64,000 bases of DNA from NCBI RefSeq assembly GCF_950023065.1, contig NC_088680.1, forward strand, positions 46,550,559 through 46,614,558, in the 5' to 3' direction. This document shows positions 49,792 to 62,900 of the stretch, one piece after another. The notes under the pieces are model-generated. The model saw only the letters and a program-made list of their open reading frames with translations, was not told where the DNA came from and did not search any database. The position numbers were made by a program, and so were the translations under genes. The stretch comes from Planococcus citri (taxonomy: Eukaryota; Arthropoda; Insecta; Hemiptera; Pseudococcidae). The first letter of the stretch is position 1. Each line of letters starts with the position of its first letter.

Positions 49792-50880
49792 AGGTATTTT
49801 AAGATTATCAACAAGATTTTGAATTGTCTATAAATTGAACGGAAATTTGTTTTCAACTCAGAACACAGATTTCGGGCAAATCATTTGCTATGAAATTCCT
49901 TCAAACTATCGGAATCAAATATTAGGCACACGAAATTTCTAATAGGTGGATTCTTTGGCAGGCATAAATTTTCATGGACAGATATCCAAACTTCATATTT
50001 TTTGAAACTGAAAGGGTAAACTATTTTACAGAAAAATACTCATTATTGGTCTACGACCTACGTGTACAATTTCAAAAAATTTTCAGGTTCGATTTGTAGA
50101 AAATTGTGTTATAAGTAATCTGTCTTACTGTTTGTCTCAATTGCCACGTCAATGGGTGTGTTTCAAGGCGAATTTATGGCGTTTCTATGAGTTTAGAAAA
50201 ACAGCTCAAGTAAGTGCCTATTTGCTTGTAGGTAATTGGAAATTTTATCTAGCAATTTCTAATTTAATGTTTTTTTTTTTGGTTACCTAACTTTAAATAA
50301 GCAGCACCAAACTCTTTCTTAGCCTCAACAAAATTTCTTTTTGACTCGACTTTCATTTCATTTATTTATTGACTTGGTCAGATGATCTTAATAATGTCTA
50401 AAGTTACGATTTTATTCATTATCTGCTCTTTTGCTTTGTTTGAATGATGAGGAGGATTGTTAAAGTAAGTAGAGATTGGAGTTGCCTTGCCTTGAGTAGG
50501 TATTTAAAAAAATAAAAACCGACTTATTTAACATAGATTCAGTGTTTTTTCAAAATTGATACTTTTGCTCGAATTGAAGAATTATAATTTTTGAAACGAA
50601 AGTCGAAGTTGACGACGTTTATTTTTTGGCGTCGCAAATATTTCTAATTCACAGATGCATTTTGATTCCAACAGCAAAGATTAACAATCTACTAAGCTTA
50701 ACCAACTTATTGAAATCAACTCAGGCTAGGGTAACATTATTGACCATTTAATTTTCCAATTTAATCAACAAGGGGATTGAACTTTGACGGTCAAAAGTCT
50801 CTCACAGGAGACGCGTCAGACAATTCACAAATCCTTTCATTCATCAATACAGATATCACCAGTCTTCACCATATTAAAGT

Positions 50881-51285
50881 ATCAAAATACCACAACAACG
50901 TGAAATAGTAGCCAATCAACGCAATCAGCACCACGTTAATCACCTTTAGGAAAATTAAAAATTAATAAACAAATAATATGGTTAATTACCGCAATTCTGG
51001 CCAGTGCGAAAATCGTACCCGGAGCTTGAGCAATCAGCGTAGCAAAATTTCCGTCCCACTTTTCACCCTCCGCGCGTAACCAACAAACGATCTTAATTAT
51101 TATTAAATTAAAAGTTATCGTAAACTTAACAAAAACTACCGTTTTTAACCGTTCTAAAATAGATATAATCAAAAATAATAGAAGAAACAGTTAGCCTTAA
51201 TTTCAAATGATTACCAACAATTGGTCTCCGAGGATGAGCGGCGAGCACGGGGTACGCGACACAATATTTAATAAGTCCAGTTAAC
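50881..51285 (-). CDS. Possible exons of a small single-pass membrane protein
   Basis: On the minus strand, a candidate exon ending about 50999 (KWDGNFATLIAQAPGTIFAL then ARIA) is followed by GTAATT...CCTAAAG. A continuing frame then reads VINVVLIALIGYYFTLLWYF, DTLIW, stop near 50870. The C-terminal part would be one hydrophobic segment. An upstream piece near 51200-51280 ends at a GTAATC donor-like site. No start codon or family is recognised, so this is a weak proposal. Confidence 0.25.
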
Positions 51286-51339
51286 AGCAAATTAAAGGCA
51301 ATTGACGAATACCGCGGTTTTTGTCACTTATAGAAATTA

Positions 51340-51750
51340 TTTCTTCTCATTTCGAAAGTCGACATCGAACGTGTAACCGAAAAACGTTTTTTTTTGCGCG
51401 CCGAAGCCCCGCGAAAATCGCCGCAACTAGTGATACGGAATAGAAAAAAAGCGCGAATAATTGATTACTTATAGAAATAATAAAGGTGTCATTATTTCTT
51501 AAAGTTGAGTGTAACAGTGTGCATCTTTCGTAAACGGGATTACGTATATTCGGGTTTCGGAGTTTTGAAAAAAAGGGGTCCGCGGATGCAAGAGAAAGGT
51601 CACCAATGAGCGATCATCTGCGGTAGGCGTGGCCACGCTACAGCCAATAGAATAGAGAGTATCCTTCCATATTTTATGGTTATGTCACCGATCGTGGAAA
51701 TATACGACGTTTCTTTTCCTCATCATCGCTCCGAGTCTGGTTTTCCCTGC
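51340..51750. promoter_or_regulatory. GC-richer, CpG-containing patch with CCAAT; candidate promoter or enhancer
   Basis: It stands out from the AT-rich surroundings (GCGCGCCGAAGCCCCGCG, GGCGTGGCCACGCTACAG then CCAATAGAA). It lies about 5.7 kb upstream of the repo start codon, and repo probably has an upstream non-coding exon. Assignment to repo is inference. Confidence 0.3.
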
Positions 51751-54700
51751 CGTTTAGATGGAATAATTCGCGGGCTTTTTATAGGTATAGGTCTAAAACG
51801 CCAAATCGGATGGAGAAAGTTTTGTCTAAGTAGGTAATTAGTGGTCTACCTATCTTCATTGTGCAGGTTTTTTTTTATTCATTTTTTGGAAATTTTTTTA
51901 AAGCATAATTTTTTATGTTTAAATTAAATTTGAAGCTTAAAAAGTTGGAAAGGAGAGTATAATAATTTTTGTTTTTTGGAACAAATTAGCACCTTTGAAA
52001 ACTATCTACTCGAGAATCTCCTTCCAAATTCAGATTAATCGTCGAGCTGATATGGAGGGATGAAGGAGGCGGGGAGGAGGATTGAAAAATCAAATTGTAT
52101 TATTTTTATTTTTATGTTTTCATTATTGAAAAATTATTGTGAGCCCAGCTAACAGAAAAAAAAAATCCTGCTGTTTTCAAAGACTTTCACGAGGTTGAAT
52201 TCAAATGATACGAAATTGATTTCTTTGATAAAAATTAACGATGATAATTTTGAATTTCTCATTCAACCAACCTATCTTTCATTTTTTAAAAAATACACGA
52301 ATCAAATTAAAAAATTGACCAATCAAAGCCTACCTCATACCTGGTTACATTGTTGATCCAGTTATTAAAATGGCACTCAATTAAAAATTTTGATAGGACT
52401 TTACTTGCAAAAGATGCAATCAAATTGCAAATTATTCACATGATTCTCACGATTCTCTCATCACACATTTTTACAAAATGCTCACAAATTTCAAAAAGAA
52501 ATTTATATTAGGTATACTTTGTTGAAATATGATAGGAAAATTTTCAAAGGAAATTACTCGCATCAATAAAGTTGGAAAATCTATATCTTTGTTTTCATCA
52601 AAAAACAATCTTCAATTTCAGAAATTAACGTTAAATTTCAGTTTTGAAAAACTTGAATGCAGGTAATGAATCTTTTTTAAAAAGGTAAAAATCACACATG
52701 AGTTGTAAAATCAAGAATTTCGATGGGTAAGATGATTTTGATATAGCCTGAAAATAAATGTTCCTCCCAACTTATTCTGTCCTTGAATTTAAAACAGACT
52801 AAAGACGTAAATAATCACGAACTTCGAAGTCTAATTTTTGGCCTTCTAAATATTTCACTGATTATCCTGAAAATCAATAAAATTCATTACAGTTTCCAAA
52901 ACAGTTATTCCTATATTTTTCAGCACTTCTTAAAATTTAAAAAAATTAGACACTTAATGTAGAACTTTAATCAGATTAAATAGGCTATTTTATTTTTGTA
53001 TCTACTCATTTTCTGTGAGAATAATTCTGTGAAAAGTTTACTCAAATTCACTGAAAAATTGAGCAAACGAGCAACTTTTTTGATGAAATCGAAAACAGAT
53101 AATTAAATCTCAAAATAACTCAACATTATCCATCATTAACAAGTTGTAAGGTACGGTAGGTAGTAGCAAAAATTCAAGGGGTTCGTTGTACTCGTATGTA
53201 TTTTGCAGCAATATGAAGGTATTAAAACTGTGGTATTGGATTGCAGAATAAGGCAGGGATACCCCTACAAGGGGACGTTGTTTTTCAAGTTTTTTCTTTG
53301 AAATTTAATGGAATTAAATAAAGAATTATGACCAAATGATCTTCACAATTCACATCTATTCCAGAAGATTTTCAGATTGCTCAATTTTGAAGAAAAAAAA
53401 AGTAAAAATAATCCAAATGAAATTCAGAATCTTTTCAAGCAACGCAGGAAAATATAAAAAATATGCCAAAGACTATGAAAAGGCTGAAGACCATAGGCAG
53501 TCAATTCGAAAGGTCAAAAGTGAGCTACGATCCAAATACCAGATTTCGATCTCGATTTTATCAAAACTTACTATAAGTAAAAATTTAGGCAAAATTTGAA
53601 TTTTTAAAAATTCACCAAAAATTGAAAATTGAAATTCTGTGACTGAAATTTGTTTTAATGGTGCATTTTTGTGCGCTCTTTCCACCTTTTTTGTTTGATC
53701 CAAAATTTCGGGATACCTTTTTTGAGAGAGGTGAAGGAGGAGGGGTGATAACAGCAGAAAAATTTACCCAGAATGAGAAATGGTTAAACTCAGCAGCTTC
53801 AGCTCTGGTGTTCAACTTGACAAAAATGAACGTTGAGCTTTTCTAATGGTTCAATTGTGATGATGTGGAAGTATTAAAGACATCGAGAGACCACTTTAAT
53901 AACACAAAAAAATAAAGAGTTGCAAACATTTGAAAAATTTTGAAATTTTTCTAATTTTGAGTTCTCAACGCTTTGGGAAGGTTTATTGACCCCAAAATAT
54001 GAAATTTTTCCTACGTCTTGTTTAAGTGATTTGAGTATGATTTTTCGCTGGGCTCCTTCAAATATTTAGAAAAACTGAAAAACGACCCATCCGAATACCT
54101 GAGTAACTTACATAATTTACTTACATAAGTATAGGTAATTAGGTACTCGTTACTTGAAACTTAGTACTAGTAGTTGGAAGACTCTTAGAAAGAGGATAAG
54201 AAAATTTCAAGGTGTATTTTTAGTCGCACTTCGCAGAAAGAATGATTTATATACCCCTACACAATTTTTCATCAAATTTTTCACGTATATTTTTTGCGTA
54301 GGTCTAAAAGACGAGACAACAGGAAGTAGATAGAAAATTGATCCTTTGAAAAACTTAACGAAGATGAATTAGGCAGGTCTAAAAATGTCCAAATGGTTGT
54401 GTTATTTTGTATATGATGGTACGAAGTCAAGTGCATGTTCTCACAATGTACATACAATAAAATAGGTCTATTAGCTCAGCAAGTCGATACGTAGGATCTT
54501 CTTTTCGGCCACTCACCTCTTGATAGTTGATACGATTTAAATTTTCACTCGAAAAATAAAGTCGATATATTGACGCATTTATACTTCTACCGATTACATG
54601 AAATAAATATTTCGAAATTGGATCACCTCCATAATAATTGAACCCTTTCGTCGATAGAAAAAATCCATCAAAAATTTGAAATTATTGATCATGCTCTAGG

Positions 54701-57700
54701 GTCGAGCTTCATGAAATTGAGGCAATGTGCCAAATTTTTATCACCATACCATTTGTTTTGTATAGGATGTCAAGATGTCACGTCAGAGGTCAAAATAATA
54801 AAGAGAGTTATCAATATTTGGGTCCTTTGTTGGAAATTTGGCACTTTGCCATACATTACAGAGATCTGTTTTTGGTCTAGAATTGGTAAAATAGGTATCA
54901 AAGAAAAAAAAGAATTTATCATACCTAATTTTTGGATTTTCTGCGCTCGTCTAGATACAAACTGAAAAAAGTGCAAAAACCATCTCAGTCTCATAAAAAA
55001 ATTTCACGAAAAAAAGTTACTTATTTAATGTAAAAATACTTCCAGGTTTAATCTCAAATGTGGAGGGATAATCTCTAACGAATTTTCAAGTTGAATTTTT
55101 CAAGGTAAAAACCTCGTTTTACAAGTTATAAGCGGTTTAAGCACATGACAGGGTAAAATCTTGCTTAGAACAAAATATCACACTCATAAAAACTCACTCT
55201 ACATTTCAAGTGGTCAAATAACTTTCATCAAGGCCATTAGGGGAGTTTTTTTTATGTCGACTTTGTGTGTATATATTTTTCTCCATATAGTAAGTGATGT
55301 GAGGGGTCATGACCTTTTTATGTATATAAATTTCGATTCTCATAATCAATTAATTACGTATTTCATAGTTTGCAATACTGCAGGTTTCATTACTTACAAT
55401 ATATGTATATGCAAAATGGGTGATTGATAGATGTACATCAATATTCTTCATACCTACTCACTTACGAAGCACATGAGTAGGTTTTTATTTACGGAATGCA
55501 TTCAAATCCGATGACACTTCCAAGTGGCAGAAAACTGAAATTTTACGATGACTTGATTTGACTTTTTAAATTGATCAAATCTGATTAATTTCGACGATAA
55601 AATCAGGACAGGCGGCAGTTACCAATCTCTGCAATCTTCTGAATTAAATTCATACTTGCCAGCAAAATAAATGTTTTTTTCTTTCAACTTGACATCATAA
55701 TTATGCTCATAGAAAGAGTATTTTGTCCCATATTCAATCTATCTTCAATTTAATATGACTCTTGAGATGGAAAGTGCATCAAAATCAACGAATAAATATC
55801 TAGGTAGGTACTCAAGGTTTTCAGGAAAAATCACAGTTATTTTTTTAAAACGTCGAATTAATATTTTTGTTTTTTTTTCGCCTCACTTCTTGGGAAATTC
55901 TCACAATTTTCATTCGTTTTGACCATTTATGATTTCACGCAAAAAATAAGCATTACAGGATAAATTTTACACGAAGCAAAATTTACCATCTTTAACAATT
56001 AAATTTTCAACCTCTTTCCCCCCCCCCAAAAAATTAAAAATTAGTATTTCTTTTAAAGAATCAACTATACAGTGGCTCAAAATTAGTCTTTGAAGGTTTT
56101 TGGGTTCGCTCTTTGAACCTATAAGCCATAGGTGATTGCGTCAAAATCTGACTCACTCCGGAAGCTTCCCTCGTGACTCGTGAGTATAGGTATCTTGAAA
56201 TCTATCCACACGAAGCAATTCACGAGTAGTCCTAATTATCCAATTGAATCTATTTACGCTATTACACCTTTACAAAACACGAAAAACCATCCAGTTCGAT
56301 GCTTCGGTACATCACACAGTGTTGGCATATTTCGAAATACCAAACTACGAGTAATACAAATACACCCTATGAATAGGTAAAATGTAGAAAGATCTTATAC
56401 AGATATCGACTTCACATTACACCAATTGTTTCCTATACTCGTCGTCAGCCTATGCCTTTTTTTTCACCGCGGTGGTAATAGTTCCTGAAGGAAGGGTAGG
56501 AGGGTGGGAAAATGAGAGGAGAAAAAAAATAGTACAAAAACAAACATCATCTTAATCGCCCATATGTTGGAAAGTAACTATACGTATTGCCCTGGTAATG
56601 GCTAATTGTTGAATGCAGTTAAGGGGCTAGTTGAAAGTACGGGTCACGCGTCTGAGTGCACAAAAAAGATCTAAATCAGCCCGTCGCGCATAATAATTGT
56701 TCCGAAGGCATCGCCATCCGCCGAAGCTGCGTTCGGATCGCGCTGTTTCTCGCATTCCGACTGCCACATGGTGGTCCCGCATCCATGTACTCGTACTGTA
56801 CGTAAAAATAAAAACTTTTCACCCTTAATGTTTGGCGAATTATGAAAGCGTAAAAGTGTGTTATTATACGTGAAGTTTTTTGGTTTGTTATCAAGATTTG
56901 ACGTTGTGGTAATGAATTGGAAAATTTTTTTGTGTGTTTAGTTCCTGTCTTGGTTGGTTTTAGTTGTCGAGGATGGTTGAGAGTAGGTAATTTTATACAA
57001 AGAGTTGGAGTTGACGAATATTGGTTGTTATATTATAGAGCAAAATCGTTTTTTTTTTGAAAAGATTTTTTTTTGGAATGAGGGAGGGGCTGATAACAAG
57101 GTTGTTGGGCGCTAGGTTCATTTTGACAATGATAAGATCTGATATCATTTTCTTTCCATATCCGGATATCCAAACCGATGGTCTGCAATGCAATCAATAA
57201 AAAATAGGTGCCTATTTAAACGAAATGTCATACTCAAAAATCAAAATGAAATCAAAATTAATTGATTGAGACAATTTTTAGAAATTGAAAATTTGGCAAA
57301 AACTGTGGAAAAGTTGTGAAAGATTGGACACTGGACACTGGACAGGTACTTTTCAAGTTCTGCAAATACGTAAATTTTGCAATTTTGAAAAATTGGCCAG
57401 AAAACCTAACGCAAAGTTGTGATATGAGAAGTGTGGGGTGAGGGGGTAAATGTCTAACAAAGTGAAAAAATCATCTCAGCTTTTCTAAATCAAAGCAACA
57501 ACTTTTCATTCTCATTTTTTTTTCAATAGGTATAAATTATCAATTTTGTAGGTTTTAAAATTGAATAGAAATCAATACATATTAAGTAGGTAAGTATTTC
57601 AACTCTTACAATTTATAAAGGCTTTCTCTCTGTATTTTTGAGCCATCTCCAATGATTAATTTTGATAATGCAAAAACGAGAAAATTTATTGGTTCAAATA

Positions 57701-59104
57701 GTTACGTTCTTCAACTTTCGATTATGAATTCAACGAGCGTAATTAAGAAGCCCCTTTCATAGAAGATAAGAAGAAAATATGTATAATAATATATAATGCA
57801 GGTACTTGATCTCCACTTGAATTTCTAAAAATTAAATTAAAATTGTTAGAATTCAGAGAACGTAGATATACCTACTCTTCATCAATGCAACAGTGGACTT
57901 TTGCGAGGAAAGGGAAGGAAAAAGGAGGGTATGGAAATGATTCATCATCGTTTCGACAATTCACATATCCTGAATCGTTAGCTCATTTCTGAGAATGAGG
58001 AATTATAATTTTTTTATTTATTCCATCCTTTCCTTTTGAATACCTACCCATAATACAATTTAGAGGGGAAATTCCAAGAGTGAGGTAAAATATCTGATAA
58101 AAAAGTTTGCACCCTTTTTTAAAAAAATGGCCGAAGTACCTAATTTTGGAGTGGAAATACATTCTACAACAACTACAACAAGAATCAAGAAACCTGAACA
58201 TTGGATAAAAAATATAAAACTTGAAATGCGATTAAAATTTGAAAAAGTAGGTTCAACATACTCGAAATAACATTTTAAAAAAACCAAAATTTTAAGTGCT
58301 AAAATTCATTTTTGGTTTTTTGAAAATCCCGAAAAAATAACAAAATCTGTTGTACTCGTAATGGCAATTTCTAGAGTTTTTTATGGAAGTTTTTTTTTCC
58401 AAACAAAATGAACTAGGAAGAGTTACTCGTATTTCATTTCAACCACCCCCCCCCCCTTCAAAACGTATCATAAACTATTCTGGAGCCTCCAGTGAGTTTT
58501 AAATTTTCTCCAGGAATTTTAAATCGCTGTGGAGGTGCCAAAAATAAACTTTTGCGACTACGCTGTTTTTGAAAACTCGATTTGTTTTCTTTCTGGAGTT
58601 TGCCTACAAATAGGTCAAAAATTTACTTATCAACTGACGCGCCTAAAATTATCAAGGGGATATTCAATTACATAGCACCAAAGTACTCGTAAGTTATAGG
58701 TGCTAAAGTTCATTATTTGACCATTCCAGAGCATTTTGAAATTTCTGTAAAATTTTCAAAACTCGCTAAAGGCTCCAAAACGAAGTGTGCACTACTTCAT
58801 TTTGTTCAAAAAGAAACTTTTTTAAAAAAGTTGAAGAATTGACGTGAAAACAAATTTTTGAATTTTTTAAATTTTCAAAAATTCAACAGAAATTCAAAAA
58901 TGAACTTCAGCTCCTGAAATTTCGTTTAGAGGAATTTAAGGATACGCCCTTTCAATCTAGCTTAGTTTCTTTCAAATCAGAGAGTGTCAGTTCAAAAAAT
59001 TTCATTGTAAGAAAGGACCGATTTTTTTAAGACAACCAACACTATGCACCCTACACAGAAAATAATGAATGGCAATGGGTAACTTTATGGGCTGTGAAAT
59101 TTTC
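51751..59104. other. No gene recognised
   Basis: Seven kilobases of AT-rich DNA with short, biased open frames on both strands, some overlapping each other antiparallel (53473-53846, 54711-54994). The only compositional exception is at 56.64-56.79 kb. Confidence 0.45.
56640..56790. promoter_or_regulatory. GC-richer patch, possible regulatory element
   Basis: About 150 bp with many CpG (CGTCGCGCATAATAATTG, GCTGCGTTCGGATCGCGCTG) in AT-rich DNA. No coding exon is convincing. Function is unknown. Confidence 0.2.
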
Positions 59105-59972
59105 CATATGTGTCATTCCGCAGGTAAAGGGCCCATTTGGTCGATATTGAGTTAGGGGTGAGGGGGTAAAGTAGACCTCCGGAGCAATCATATGAGCTGG
59201 ATAGAAGCCCAAAAAGTGCAAAAAAAAACTCCAAAAAAGAATCCAGAACTAAAAATTTGAAAAACTCAACTTTTGAGAAAATTGCCTTCAAAGTTTTTTT
59301 TCTGAAAAAAGCTGAAATTTCACGTAATCCGAAAACCTTCATACCTAAAATTGAAGATTATTTTTTCTGATGTCAAATATTACTACCCACCCGCAATAGC
59401 GATTTTTTTACTCAATATTTTCATGTTTATGAGTATTTTAAACCTGAAAAACAATGATTAATAAATTTAAATTTTGCATAAAAATTCATTACTCAGTTCA
59501 AAAGCAGAAAAAAAATGATTAAATTACATTTTCTGTCAAAATTCAACTTGTAAAAATAAAAATCATGAAAAAAAATTTTCAAAAAATTTCTTCCCAGTGG
59601 GATTTGAACCCGTTATCAGTGTCACACGGCTAACGCTGCACCAACGTAAAACGTGTTTTTGAATGGTATACATGTTGCCACTGGCAACTAGGTGCAGTAT
59701 AATTTGTAGGGTATTTTTTTGGAAGCGAATTTACTGCTAAAAAGCAAAAACGACCAAATGGGCCCTTTATAGAAAAACTTTAGTTCCGTTTTTCTCTGCT
59801 TGGGGCGCACCTGCGGCCTTGATACTTCGACACGAGATAGTCGGATATGTTCTACATCGAAATCCATCAAAACCTCGATTTTCGATTTTTTCAACTGTTT
59901 CACTAAAAACACAATTATCTCGATAAATAAAAACGACCAAATGGGCCCTTTACCTACGGAATGACACATATG
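59105..59972. mobile_element. 868-bp element with about 40-bp terminal inverted repeats
   Basis: CATATGTGTCATTCCGCAGG plus TAAAGGGCCCATTTGGTCG at the left is mirrored at the right by CGACCAAATGGGCCCTTTA plus CCTACGGAATGACACATATG, with one mismatch. A further AAACGACCAAATGGGCCC copy lies at about 59749. It carries a tRNA-like segment in its interior and no transposase. Confidence 0.65.
59590..59650 (-). other. tRNA-like (SINE or tRNA pseudogene) segment
   Basis: On the minus strand an A-box-like TGGTGCAGCGTTAGCC is followed by a perfect B-box GTTCAAATC in GGGTTCAAATCCCAC. The spacing between the boxes (about 34 nt) is shorter than in a functional tRNA (about 45), and the T-stem is imperfect, so a working tRNA is unlikely. 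A tRNA-derived SINE remnant is the likeliest reading. Confidence 0.5.
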
Positions 59973-62900
59973 TAGAGTTTAATTGCATGTTTTTTTTTTT
60001 GTCAAAAAGCGTACTTTGTTTTTCAGATATTCGTTAAAGATGATAAAAGCTCTACTTTTAAACCAAAAACGAAAGGAACTTATCTTTGAATCTACTAATA
60101 AAGAAATCATTCCAGGCTTTTACCTCGGATTTGAAAAAATCTCGAATGTTTGGAAAGAACACGTCAACACTCTAAAATCCAAAATTTCGACTGCTCAAAT
60201 TCATTTCTCAATCTTTGGAAAAATTTTTTAAAATGCCAAAATAATAATCAAAGTTTGACAAAAAAATGCAATTTTTGAAATTAAGGCATCATTAAGATGG
60301 GAATGCAAAAATTTCGATTATTAGCTAACACGATCATTTTGAATACATTTTTCGCGAATTCCAGATATTCTGGAGCCTCCAGCGCAAAATCAGTTTTCTC
60401 CAAAAATTCCAAAATTTCCAGAATAGTTGAATTTCAGTAGGCAGTCTAATCGAAAAACAAGCAAATTCTAGGAAGAAAGTTTGATGTGTGTGGAGAAATT
60501 TGATTTTGCGTTGGAGGCTCAGGACCTCTGTACATATAATAGGTACCTATTAATTAGCAATTTAGTAAAAAAAATTCCAGCTCTCCGCAGTTTTGAAATT
60601 GTCAAATCTCATATCTTTTCATTGGTTCTAAAAATTTCCCAGAAATCGAGAATAATGAGCTTCGACAGCTGAAATTTCATTTTTCTTTTTTTAATACGTA
60701 GGTACCTACTTTTTAAATACCTATTCAAGAATTTTTCAAATCCATTAAGGAAGTTTGGCTTGTTAGAAAAAAAATGTAAATGAACTCAATCAAAGAACAA
60801 TTTCATGTCCTTTAATTTCGATTCTAGGTACCTATACCTATATCTTACATTTTCATTGTAAAATGTTTACCTAAGTAACGAAATAAATCAACTCGGATTG
60901 CGAAAAACCTCTCATGAGATGCAATTTCTTCATTATTTTGCTATACTCACTGAGCAGCTTTAAATATCCTGTCACAATTATTTCCAAAAGATATTCAATC
61001 AGCATTTTCTGATCAGATATGAGTTTTTCAATAAGTAAGTACCTAGGTATGTAAATAGGTACCACGAAGCAGAAGTTAAAAAGAAGTGATCAAGTACCTG
61101 TGGAGTAAAACAGATGTAAATACATATTAATCTCCAGAACACTTATCAAGTTAGGCTATGATGTCCCAAATTAATTCATAAAAATCAAAGCAATAATTAA
61201 ATCAAAGACACATAACACAGTTTAAAAAAATCACCCCCCCCCCAATCAATAAATTAACCACTTTTAGCACCAGCCGTTACTACTCGTATGCTTCACTTCA
61301 GAGGAAATTCAATTGTAAAAAAATACCTACCAAGGGAGTCCAGGCTTATTTCTGATCTACGTACAACACAATTCGACAATAAAAATGTTGAAGTTACCGC
61401 ACACGTACACGTAACACGTTCCAACTTCCAACATCACTATAGGGTTGAGTACCCTTATTAAACGGGGTCGCGTGCCCATCACATCATCGTCTTTGGTACA
61501 GCTAGTGAGAGCGAAACATTACGTAGGTAACCACCCTTATCGTAAACGATTCATATTGCCAACATATTCCATAATTTTATACGATAAATGATCGTCAATT
61601 AAATACAAAACACCCGCTTGTTGGTCATGGTGCTGATGTACCTTCTACCTATTCTCACGAATCTCATATCAGCCAGAGAAATTCCACTCCTGCTTCCCTT
61701 ATACATCTATCTACATACTTAGTTGACTCTATAATATGTAACCAATTTGCATAGGTCACATCTGCCTTGTAGATTTGCCAACTTTCACAATTAAGTTTAT
61801 ATACAGCGACGAATTGAAATCTCATAAATAATATCAACCCAGAAGAAATTGCGCAGTTTGAAGAAATAAATATTCCTAGGATCGGTCTATCCCGGACACC
61901 TACAGATATCAAGTACAAGTACGTCGTATGTTGTGGTAAAAAAAAATAATAATACTGGCGATGGCGTCTTCGAAGTGTCAGCTTCATCATCATCATCACC
62001 GTACGTATTGCACTTACATATACGAGTATATCTACTACGAACGACGGTAGCATAAAAAATTATTTCTACAAAAGGGAACAATACGATTTCCATCCGATGT
62101 TACAGTTACAAACAAAAAGAGCTACACACATCCGTTCTCAATTGATCTTGGCGACATTTTTTAAATTGGTTTAAATTGGTTTAATTAAATGTTCTGTGAA
62201 CTGAGTCAGTTCTCTACGCTGAAAGGACGATGTCATGAAATCATATATACGCCTTGCTTTGTAGCGCACATTACATGCTACCATACGTGCGTCTTCGTTC
62301 GTCCGAAGCTATTTTCAAGCTTCGAACTTGCGATGAAAATATGTTCGCGGGGATTTTATTAATTGATACGAATAAACGACGAGAATTTTTATCCGCGAGC
62401 GTAGGTTTGCGTGAGGAAAATTTGTTCTTGGTTGGATCGAGGTTTTGAGAGATTGCTCGTCATATTGTGTGACCAGACATGTGGGTAGGTGTAGGGATAG
62501 CATAGCAAGGTGATTAGTTTTCGTGCGGCAATTTTCAGTCAAATTATGTGTCCTGAATTTTAAATATGTTCTGGATTGATACACTCTAATTTTTTTTCAC
62601 GAAAGGTTAGAAAAACGATTTCAGATCGAATTGAATTAGAATCGGTTACATTTCCGAAGCATTTTGAAATTTGACGTGTGGAGAAAAGTACTTGAGGGTA
62701 ATGACCTTGAATATTTCATTTTTTAACCTCACTCAAAAATCATCTTGAAATCTAATTTAAAAGTTCAAATCCGAAAAAAATCAGCAAATTTTTGCTACAT
62801 TTTTCTACTCGCATGTATTTTTAAAAGAATTTTTCGAGAGGTTGCCACTGCTCCATCATCGTAAAACCATTCAAAAAAAATTGTTTTCACTATGTGAGTA

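Noticed and set aside
61664..62053. 129-codon minus-strand open frame
   Set aside because: No domain, no splice context, low-complexity middle, and overlapped by another frame. Chance length in AT-rich DNA is likely.
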